A stretch of DNA of 64,000 nucleotides from Orientallactaga sibirica (taxonomy: Eukaryota > Chordata > Mammalia > Rodentia > Dipodidae), in assembly GCA_036365145.1 (NCBI GenBank), contig JAEOAD010000052.1:13763501-13827500 (forward strand), read 5' to 3'. How positions within the stretch are numbered: the first letter of the stretch is position 1; the number at the start of each line of letters is the position of its first letter. Below, one piece after another: positions 53,950 to 64,000 of this stretch. The notes below the pieces were generated by a model, which did not search any database, had not been told where the DNA came from, and was given only the letters and a program-made list of their open reading frames with translations. The translations under genes were made by a program, and so were the position numbers.

Positions 53950-56079
53950 CTGTGGGTGGAGGGGGACTGCACGGAGTAGACCGTCCACTCTCAACGCTCC
54001 TGCCCAACACTTCCGTAGTGGGGAAGCACTCCATCATCCCCCATCCATCTGTCCATCCATCCACCCACCCAGTCATTCCCAAAGGAAGCAATAATTGTGT
54101 AGCTACTTCTAAGATGTGCGGGGGGTGGGAAACAGGATCGAGAAGAGGAAGAAGTAAACACAGCACCAGCCAAGCTGGAAGGGGCCAGAGAACTCATGGG
54201 AAGTTAGTCCAACCCTCTCATTTCACAGATGGGAAAGCTGAGGCCCAGGGACCTTCAGATGTCCTTGTGATGGATTCAAATGAAAGTTGATCTCCAAACA
54301 ATATCAATTCTAGAACATATTTATATGATCCCAATCAATAGATTTATATTTTTTAATATCATGGAGATATTAAAGGTAGCAGTTCCTTAATTTTCTCCAG
54401 CTCATAATTTTCACCTTCACTCTCCTTGGGATCACCAGCTAACAGGCTCCGCCATCTGGGGATGCCCGGAACTGGAAAGGGGGTCTTGAATCTGAGCTTC
54501 TACACAGCTCTCTGCTCACTGCATCTTCTGCACAGTCCATGTCTCCTGTGGAGGACCCTCTGCTTGGGGAGGGGGAAGGATGGAGAGCTCACAGTGAAGC
54601 AGGGCTAAGAAGTCAAAGGTGGGAACAAGGACAGGTGGTTGAGGACAACTGAGCAGGGCAAAGTCCGCAGGAAAGAAACAGCACTCCGGGCAGCCCTCCG
54701 CTCCAGACAACAGTGCGGGAGCTCCTGCCACGCTATCGCACAAGTCATCCCAGCAAACAGCCCGGGGCAAGCAACACTGCAAGGGCTTTTTACACCCAAC
54801 TTCCCCAACAATATCTGCAAGGGAAACCGAGAAAGCCTGGCCTGAGCAATCCACCCTGTCCACAGGGTCTCCTGACCAAAGCCCCATGACAGTCATGCCA
54901 GTGGCAGCTCATAAGGACCTCTCGGGGCACCTATGCATCACCACAGACCACATACTCATCCCACATAGCCAGGCCAGGGAGTCGGGAGAAGAAGCAGCTG
55001 TCACCAAGGTGTCCCCTGCCAGGCCTGCCTCTCAGGCTCAGCGCAGGGTCTTTCCTGGGCCTCCTGGGCACTAGTCTACCCCTCCTCCAGCTGTGCCTCC
55101 TGCCAGTCATCCTGGCAGCTGCCGCCGCAGCCTGCACTCAGAGTTCCGCTCGTTCGCTCGCCTGGCCTGCAGGAGGACGTGTCCTCTGCCCACTGCCCCA
55201 GCCACAGCCGTGTTTTCTTTCATGGGCTCCCTCTCCACAGAGGGAGATCCTCCGCCCTGAAATGATCCCTTTTCCCTCTTGCCCTCTTCCCACCCACCTC
55301 CCTCATCCCTCTGTGGAAAGCTGCTATTCTTCCCCTCCCCCAACTTCGACCCTGGGTTTAGCACTGGCCCCTGACATTTGAACTGCAGGGACCAACCAGC
55401 AGAAGGATTTGCGGGAGGTGGTTTAATGTCTGACTCTGTCTGGTGAAGACATATCTTCAGGCTTAAAACAGAGCAAGGGGCCGTCGTAAGAAGCACCAGG
55501 CCCTCCTCTGCAGCTGTTCCACGCACATGCAAACAGACAAGGCTGCTTGTCCCAGGTTTCCAGAGCAGGGAGGGTCCCCTCTCTGAGCCTCAGAGGGTAC
55601 CCACATCTGTCAAATGGGGACAGCACAGCTCACTTGAATGGGCCAAGCTACGTGAGCTACATACATGTCCCAGTGCTTGGCAGAGCAGTGCCAATAAGCA
55701 CTGTTTTCTTCCTGGCCCCTGGCCCTGGCCTGGCCCCTGGCCCAGGCCTTGCCACCTTCCAGCATGGAGCCATGGTAATGTCAGCCTACCCATTCATCCA
55801 TGAAATGTGGTCCTTGATGCTGACGCCAGAGCCCTCGGGTCTCCCCAGCCTAATTCCGTAGCCCCCTCCCCCACCAGGAAGACAAAGAAGCACAAAGGAG
55901 AGGACATGCTCGTGGGAATACATACCTAGAGATGTGGGGGTCTTCTCCCGAGGCCCACTCTCCTGAGCCAATCTTTAGAAAAAATAAAGGGGAAACAAGC
56001 TCGATGAGAGCCAGGAAGCTAGAGAGACCAGGGAAAGGGGAGGGGAGATGGGGACATTCCCTGGCACTGGCTGTCATTG

Positions 56080-56235
56080 TAATAGTGGCACACGCCTTTA
56101 ATCCCAACACATGGGAGGCAGAGGTAGGAGGGTCACTTTGAGTTCGAGGCCACCCTGAGACTACATAGTGAATTCCAGGTCAGCCTGGGCCAGAGTGAGA
56201 CCCTACCTGGAAAAAAACCAAAAAAAAAAAAAGAC
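56080..56235 (+). repeat. B1-type SINE, 5' truncated
   Basis: Starts at gtggcacacgcctttaatcc. A-rich tail with A12. Confidence 0.9.
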
Positions 56236-56856
56236 AAGATGTACCACTGGCTCCTTCAACCTCCTTCAACAGATATGCACTGAAGACCTATTATGTACCA
56301 GCTAGTTGCTGAGCACCTACTGTGTGCTGAGCACAGCTCAGTCCGCAAGAATAGACTGGCAGCATGACAGACCATGATTCCTGCCCTCATGGAGCTTAGA
56401 GTCCTGAGCAGGCCAGCTATGCATCTAACAGGACTCCTCTCTGGGGAAGCAGGGAAGGACCTAGACATTAGGATCCATGGGGCTGGCGGGCGAACAATCC
56501 ACTGTGAAAAGACCGAACAAAGGAGCCTGTGTGTTCTGGCCTTAATGGTTTCGCTCAGCAGAATGACTTCTGCCCGGGTGGCTAGAGAGCAGACAGGAGT
56601 GCCATCGGTGCCTGCCTCGACGTGGGGGCTGTAGAGGTCAAGGGGAACCCTAACTATATTGGGGGAACCAAGCTTCAAGTGGGGCCTGGTCCATCCAAGA
56701 CTCTGAGCTGCAGCAGGGAACAGGCACAGCCTCTTGGGTCCAGACCCATCTGGAGGACTGTGCGGGCTGAATACAGTAAGTAAGTGACCCTAGACACCCC
56801 ATCATGTTTTTGCCATTGGAGCTTACAACCACCCTTTGTATTAACAGGGTAGGGTC

Positions 56857-57079
56857 AAGAGAAGGGGAGATCCAGGCTAGAGAGAGATGGCTTAGCAGTT
56901 AAGGTGCATGCCTGTGAAGCCTAAGGACTCAAGTTTGATTCTCCAGGTCCCGTGTTAGCCAGATGCACAAGGTGGCTCATGCAACTGGACTTCATTAGCA
57001 GTGGCTAGAGGCCCTGGTGTGCCCATTCTCTCTCCCTCTTTTTCTCTCTCCCCCCTTCCCAAAGAGAAGGGGAGATCCA
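56857..57079 (+). repeat. Young tRNA-derived SINE with 18-bp target-site duplication
   Basis: SINE body 56875-57061 between perfect aagagaaggggagatcca copies at 56857-56874 and 57062-57079. It lacks an AAAT tail and ends in ctctccccccttccc. Confidence 0.95.
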
Positions 57080-57839
57080 TTTCGTTCCATCTGAAGCCCC
57101 CGAGAAGTGTCCCTTCTTCCCTAGACTCCACAGTAACAGGCCAGAAGACGTGACCCAAGGCGGAGCCTGCCCCTCAGCACCTCTGCCGCTTACCACTTAT
57201 AGAGCAGGGCGCAGTCCCTCCCTCTGCCACAGCACTTTATCCCACACCACCAAGCCCCTCCTGCTCCAGTCACACATCAAAGCAGGCTGTGTCCCAGGCC
57301 ACCACCAGCAGAACCCCACAGCTGGTCTCCCCCAGTACCACAGCCCAGTCCCTCCTCCCCACTCCCCGTCTTCATGAGAGGTTCCAGTGCTGTGTAGCTG
57401 CAGAAGCGAGAGCCCCAGCCCAGGGATCGGCCACCCCCGCCCTCGCTGACCGCACGCCCAGTCTGTGGCCAGGTGGCAAGGCCATAAAGGCAATACTGGC
57501 TATCACCTGTCTCTGCTGCTGTGGACCCATCACCTCTGACTCTTCCCTGCTCAGAGGCTATGGGCTTCTCCCCTCCGTTCCTGTCACAGCCCCTGCCTTG
57601 GCCTGAGCTGCCCACCCCACCCCATGGTTGCCCCGATGATCCTCTGAAATCAGCACCAGTCTCCCCTCCCCACGAAAGCGCTTGAAGGCACCTTGTTCCT
57701 TCAGGTGAGCATGCTGGGTCCCTCAGACAGTCTGCCGGCCTGTCTCACAGCACGTTCTGCAGCTCCCTAAACGCCTCCATCATTTCTCCTTCATGTCTCT
57801 CCCTCCCTCCTCCATCTAGGACCATCCATCCCTCAAAAG

Positions 57840-57980
57840 TCCTCCAAGAAGTCTTTCCAGTATGACTCATGTGCTTCTTCTCTCAGCCTGAAGGAGTGAG
57901 ACCCTCTCAACACACGGGCAGCCTCCAAGAAGTCTTTCCAGTATGACCTGCTTCTTCCATCAACACACGGGGCAGCCTGC
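57840..57980. repeat. Local direct duplication
   Basis: ctccaagaagtctttccagt occurs at about 57842 and 57923. Each copy is followed by tatgac, cttcttc, and then caacacacgggcagcc-type sequence; the second copy is shortened. Confidence 0.85.
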
Positions 57981-58099
57981 CACCTGCCTGACGGACTCAG
58001 TGATTTCTACGCTGATCTTCCTCATGAGCTCCTGGAGGCTGTGTCATATTCACCTGGTATGTACGATGTGCTTAATCGCCCAAGAGTGAATAAATGGGT

Positions 58100-58165
58100 A
58101 GACAGGTGGATGGATGGATGGATGGATGGATGGATGGATGGGTGGATGGATGGGTGAGTGGAGAG
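58100..58165 (+). repeat. (GGAT)n simple repeat
   Basis: Imperfect tetranucleotide run with ggtggatgg and gggtgag variants at its edges. Confidence 0.95.
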
Positions 58166-58439
58166 ATGAGTGAATGAATCAACAAATGAAATGGCAATGG
58201 AATGAACTTCACACTCATTCACATAGTCAGCGAAGACTGATCCAAGTCACAACCACACAGCACAAAGCAGGTATTTACTACGTGACCAGTTCATGCCAGG
58301 CATCAATCTTGGCATCATGGGGGTCCCAGAGGCTTTTGAGATATGGCTCCTGCCCTGTCCTGCTCCACAGTAAAGAAGAAAATGAGTTTAAGCAAGACAA
58401 AGTGCATCAACAGTGTTAACCTGCAACAGATCCTGCAAG

Positions 58440-58738
58440 TGCTTTGATTGCAGCTGGGCCAATTATACCAGCTGGAGCAATGGTGCCTCGTCTGTCATGG
58501 GGGACTGGAGGCCTGCTCCATAGGAGGGAATTCCTGCCTGGTACCGAAAACCTAGTCAAAAGCCTATGGCTTGGGGCTGCAAAGATGGCTTAGTGGTTAA
58601 GGCACTTGTCAGCAAAGCCAAAGCACCCAGGTTTGATTCCTCAGTACCCACTAAAGCTGGATACAAAATGTGGCACGTGCATCTGGAGTTTGTTTGCAGT
58701 GGCTGGAGACCCTGGCATGCCCATTCTCTGTCTCTGTC

Positions 58739-58777
<39 letters not shown>

Positions 58778-59275
58778 CAAATAAAATATTTAAAATTAAA
58801 ATATTTAAAGGAAAAAAGCCTATGGCTTGGAAAGTTCTAAGCCTTATGGTTGTCTGGCTAAATGGATACATTATGCCCACCAAACGGCCCTCTAAACACT
58901 TATGTTTATGTCCATATATAAATGCTACTCTCACTTTCAGTTAGAGAAGCTTCTCTTTTCAGATGGCAGTGTCCACTGGGGTAACTGAAGACTGACCATA
59001 GTGCTGAGAAGAAGTGACATTAGACTGTTCAGCACTAAGTGAAACATCTCTATCACACCCTCCAAGGCTCAGGGGCCATGCAGAAGAGATGGCAGAAAGA
59101 ATGTAAGAGCCAAAGGTAGGGGGACAGACTGCTTACAATGCTGTCTTCCTGACACAAAGTGACCTTGACATCAATTCATGACCTCACAGTGGCTGACACT
59201 ACCTACACAAGACATGCATAATAGGAGAAAAAGTAATGACATCAAAATAAAGAGTGGAAACAAAGAAGGGATTCA
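58440..59275 (+). mobile_element. L1 3'UTR fragment, interrupted by a SINE
   Basis: ggaggcctgctccataggag, gtctggctaaatggatacat, tagagaagcttctcttttca and gacctcacagtggctgacac parallel the copies at 26700 and 28640. Confidence 0.78.
58558..58830 (+). repeat. tRNA-derived SINE with 17-bp target-site duplication, nested in L1
   Basis: SINE body 58575-58813 between aaaagcctatggcttgg copies at 58558-58574 and 58814-58830. Confidence 0.95.
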
Positions 59276-59399
59276 AAGGAGGAGTCTCCTCTCAAGCTGC
59301 TGGCACTCGGAGGAGAATAAGGAAGAAGGTCCTAGAAGAGTCGCATGTGGGTGAAATGGAAGATGAGAACATGCAGCAAAGGGCTGTGGAGGACAGCAG

Positions 59400-59982
59400 A
59401 GGAGCCCTCAGGTGACTTCAAGAAGGAGCCACCATGCAAAGCAAAAGGACACCATAAGGACGAGTCATGTGAGAGCCTCTCAGCCATTTGTTGTCATAAG
59501 AAAGCCATGGGGTAAATGACCCAGCGCACTCCACCCGGCCCAGCTGAAACCCCAGAGGAACTGGGAAGATGAGCAGAGAGCTGCTTTCTCAGTGAACCTG
59601 ATACCATCACATGGGTGAAGGAGAGAGACACTGGGGACTCAACACCTACCAAAGCAGAATCCAGAGGATCCCAAGAGCCCATCACTGAAGTAGACTTAAA
59701 ACGCTCCCAACGCGGCTCAGGGAATTTTGTGGAAGAGGGAGAGGAAAGATTGCTGGAGCCACAAGTTGGGACATTATGCCCAGAGACATTGCCTCTCCCC
59801 CAAAACTGACTGCTGCCCCCACAATGCATGACCCACAGTCCCCATGAGGATGACCTGCACCCCCACCCAGGAGGGCCTCTTCAGAAAAGGGACAGGGAGG
59901 AGGGAAAGAATGGCACCAACGTGTGTTGTTCACATACTAAGTATGCCCATATCTAATAAAAATAAAAATTATCAAAAAAAAA
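59400..59982 (+). mobile_element. Second L1 3' end, adjacent
   Basis: Parallels 24590-25018 (accaaagcagaatccagagg, ggctcagggaattttgtgga, gagccacaagttgg). It ends tatctaataaaaataaaa. A separate insertion from the preceding piece, because the order restarts. Confidence 0.72.
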
Positions 59983-60710
59983 GCTATGGGGGAAGTGGCA
60001 AGCAGCAATGTGAGTATCAAGAGGCACAGGGGCCAGCATCAGACAGCAGGTCTGAAGACCCAGCCTATCATCAGATACCGAATATCGCACCTTCATGGAA
60101 ACTGGGGGGTGCTGGGAGGGCCAGTGTGGGGAAGCGCAAAGTGCCTACATTGCCATGGTGATGCATGCCCTCTCCCTCCTTCTGAAGCGGACCAGATGTG
60201 CGGTGAGAAGCTGGGGATGCCCAGCAGGAGCACAGACATCTGGGAAATGCGGGCACACTTAGCTCACCCACGTGATCCGAGAGGCTCCAGGCACGGCGAT
60301 GGCCCCAGGAGCAAACCAGAAATACCAGGAATGGCCAGATTTAAGGGACAAATGAAGGCAAACAGGAGATAGCCTTGAGAGTCAGGCCACAGGAGTAGAA
60401 CGAAGAAAGATCAAGGGCCACATTCCCAAAGATGCAAGGAAACCGAGAGCTGTGAGGAGGGAGGGAGGGAGGCTCTGGCTGCCATCAGAGCAAAGACCAC
60501 CACCGATGAGCAGAGGGGAGGAAGAGGCAGGTGCCTGCGCAGGAAGCGAGGAATAGATGCCTGCGGGCAAGGGAAGAGGGCTCAGAGGAGCAGGCAATGG
60601 TGTGAAGAGGTGAAAGGGGAACAGAGAGAGCTCACACAGAAGCAGGGCCACAGACAGGTTCCCACATCCCGAGGAGCTGGAGAATGGTGAGGACATGGGA
60701 CTGGACAGCA

Positions 60711-60998
60711 AGAGGAAGCAGGACTGGAAAGATGGCTTAGTGGTTAAGGCACTTTCCTGCAAAACCTAACAACCCTGGTTCTATTCCCCAGCACCCATGT
60801 GAAGCCAGATGCACAAACTGGCACATGCATCTGGAGTTCATTTGCAATGAATGGAGGCCCTAGCATGCCCATTCTCTCTCTCTCTCTGCTCATACATAAA
60901 TGAATAAATAAATATTTTTCTCTCTGCAGCCCAATAAATAAATGAATAAATAAATATTTTTTTAAAAGAGAAAAAAAAAAAAAAAAAAAGAGGAAGTA
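60711..60998 (+). repeat. tRNA-derived SINE with duplicated tail
   Basis: Body from about 60721. The tail segment ataaatgaataaataaatat appears twice, separated by ctctgcagccca, then A-rich sequence. Short flanks agaggaag on both sides. Confidence 0.88.
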
Positions 60999-61073
60999 CC
61001 CTAGAAGATGAGAGAGCAAGGAAGCTGGAAAGAAATGGGAGACTTCAGAATATCAGCTCAAAAGACAGGAGAA

Positions 61074-61231
61074 GCCGGGCATGGTGGCACACACCTTTAA
61101 TCCAAGCACTCAGGAGGCAGAGGTAGGAGGATCACCTTGAGTTTGAGGCCACCCTGAGACTACATAGTGAATTCCAGGTCAGCCTGAGCTAGAGTGAGAC
61201 CCTACCTCGAAAAAAAAAAAAAAAGACAGGG
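61074..61231 (+). repeat. B1-type SINE
   Basis: Forward copy (gccgggcatggtggcacaca), A14 tail. First of three forward B1s in 600 bp. Confidence 0.93.
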
Positions 61232-61465
61232 GAATGGCTGGGCGTGGTGATGCACACCTCTAATCCCAGCACTTGGAGACAGAGATAAGAGGATCGCCAT
61301 GAGTTCGAGGCCACTCTGAGACTACATAGTGAATTCCAGGTCAACCTGAGCAAGAAATAAATAAAATATAAATAAATAAACAAATAATAAAACAAATAAA
61401 TTTAAAAAATAAAATAAATAATAAAATAAAATAAAATAAAATAAAATAAAATAAAATAAAAACAG
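61232..61465 (+). repeat. B1-type SINE with long (AAATA)n tail
   Basis: Forward copy (ggctgggcgtggtgatgcac), missing the end of the body. The (AAAT)/(AAAAT)n tail runs from 61355 to 61465. Confidence 0.92.
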
Positions 61466-61529
61466 AATCAGAGGCATTAATTACATTGCTGAAATTTGGC
61501 AGAAGAGTCTTCTTCAAAGACATTTGGAA

Positions 61530-61687
61530 AGCTGGGCATGGTGGCACACGCCTTTAGTCCCAGCACTTGCAAGGCAGAGGTAGGAGGATCACCGCCAGTT
61601 CGAGGCCACCCTGAGACTACAGAGTGAATTCCAGGTCAGCCTGAGCTAGAGTGAGACCCTACCCTAAAAAAAAAAAAAAAAAAAAGA
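61530..61687 (+). repeat. B1-type SINE
   Basis: Forward copy (agctgggcatggtggcacac) ending in an A19 run. Confidence 0.93.
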
Positions 61688-61759
61688 CAGGGGAAAGAAG
61701 AAGTCACAACAGGAATCTGACTGTGACTGTGCTAGCTGAGCCAAACCAATAGTTCACAA

Positions 61760-61925
61760 GTGCACACACGCACACACACACGAGCGCTTGCATACATGTA
61801 CACACAGATGTATACACTCACACATATATACAAGCACAGACATACATGTGCTCACAGACATACAAGCACATACATACACAAGCATCACAGATAATACACA
61901 CACAAACATGCACACACTCAAGAGG
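61760..61925. repeat. CA/CATA-rich tract
   Basis: Irregular cacacacacgagcg, acatacatgtacacac and similar units. Low complexity, giving a false His/Thr-rich frame. Confidence 0.85.
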
Positions 61926-62144
61926 CCTGCACATGGACACTCCTACACACTTACTCAGACATCAGTCTGGACTGACCATGGATGCTGTTGGCCGTCCGGA
62001 AGGTTCTACCAGTCCTTAGCACAAGCATATTCAGTAAAACGAAGTCTCTACCCCATTGAAGCCCAATTTTTTCTGGGTACAAAGACCCTTTTTTAAGTCC
62101 AAAAATTTTGTATAGAATACACACATTAATGGCTATATTTTTTT

Positions 62145-62297
62145 ATTTGATTTTTCAAGGTAGGGTCTCACTCTAGTCCAGGCTGACCTGGAACTCACTA
62201 TGTAGTCTCAGGGTGGCCTCGAACTCATGGTGACCCTCCTACCTCTGCCTCCCGAGTGCTGGGATTAGAGGCGTGCGCCACCACACCCAGCTAATGG
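62145..62297 (-). repeat. B1-type SINE
   Basis: Reverse copy (caaggtagggtctcactcta) ending gcgtgcgccaccacaccc. Confidence 0.93.
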
Positions 62298-62432
62298 TTG
62301 TATTTTCAGTATCCATCAGTTAAGAAAATATATAATAACAAAGATCTACCATGAACTCAATCATGCCCTAAAATAATTTGTATTTTGTTCATCACTATAG
62401 CAACCATATATATTAAGAAAATGCAGGAAACA

Positions 62433-62551
62433 GGGCTGGAGAGATGGCTTAGCAGTTAAGGTGCTTGCCTGTGAAGCCTACAGACCCAGGTTCAATTCCC
62501 CGGTAAGCCAGATGCACATGATGGAACATGTGTCTGGAGTTCGTTTGCAGT
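62433..62551 (+). repeat. tRNA-derived SINE, 3' truncated
   Basis: Forward head (gggctggagagatggcttag) ending abruptly after gttcgtttgcagt. Confidence 0.88.
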
Positions 62552-62692
62552 CTCCTCGGGGCTCGAAAGCCCTGCTCTTGCCAAACCTGGTACACCAAAG
62601 CTATGCCTGCCAGGGAGGTTCAGCCATGAGGGGCACAAGAAGAACTTGGGGAAGAGAGACGATTACGAGGTAGGTTTGACTCTGGGCTCTTA

Positions 62693-64000
<1,308 letters not shown>

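Noticed and set aside
55107..55532. 141-codon minus-strand frame
   Set aside because: No matching splice sites in phase and no resemblance to TOGARAM2; ordinary intronic GC-rich DNA.
55926..55962. 37-bp minus-strand exon candidate (donor GTATGT, acceptor ggctcag) whose length is 3n+1 as needed for the missing exon
   Set aside because: Read in the required phase it ends in a TAG stop. The open reading (ESGPREKTPTSL) has phases incompatible with both neighbours.

Overview
This is a mammalian nuclear DNA window, almost certainly from a rodent. It is packed with two short-repeat families: 7SL-derived B1-type SINEs and a tRNA-derived SINE that opens with a gctggagagatgg-type box and ends in (CT)n plus (AAAT)n. 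The exact wording of both families resembles what I associate with jerboas (Dipodidae, e.g. Jaculus). That assignment is from memory and unproven. There are no bacterial-style operons, CRISPR arrays, rRNA or functional tRNA genes.

Layout. The left end (1 to about 2.3 kb) appears to hold the 3' end of a plus-strand gene that I read as PCARE (C2orf71, photoreceptor cilium actin regulator). It has a terminal coding exon at 1731-1935, a short 3'UTR and AATAAA at 2280-2285. A fragment at 1-84 may be the end of the preceding exon, but its phase does not fit. From 2.3 to 17.1 kb is an intergenic stretch of SINEs, simple repeats and some unique DNA.

From 17.1 kb to the right edge, the minus strand carries TOGARAM2 (FAM179A), a TOG-array protein related to the ciliary microtubule regulator TOGARAM1/Crescerin. 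I could place 15 coding exons, most with GT/AG boundaries and matching phases. They run from 63827 down to the stop at 17261-17263, with a poly(A) signal at 17138-17143. They give roughly 820 of about 1,000 expected codons. The 5' exons lie beyond the right edge, at least one internal exon between 53949 and 62694 was not found, and one exon near 34.2 kb is only partly present. The tail-to-tail arrangement of PCARE and TOGARAM2 matches human 2p23 as I remember it.

The introns hold nine L1 3'-end fragments, all on the plus strand (antisense to TOGARAM2), two LTR remnants, a 500-bp GT microsatellite and dozens of SINEs.

The most important second-look items are defects in TOGARAM2. One exon (42539-42775) has a single extra base that breaks the frame. 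A nearly perfect 0.5-kb tandem duplication (43361-44387) lies 0.6 kb from that exon; its copies differ mostly by small indels. A third exon (34244-34285) is cut off after 42 bp by a locally duplicated mosaic segment. Together these suggest either long-read assembly artefacts or real decay of the gene. I found no new defence, toxin or mobile system; the novelty here is structural.
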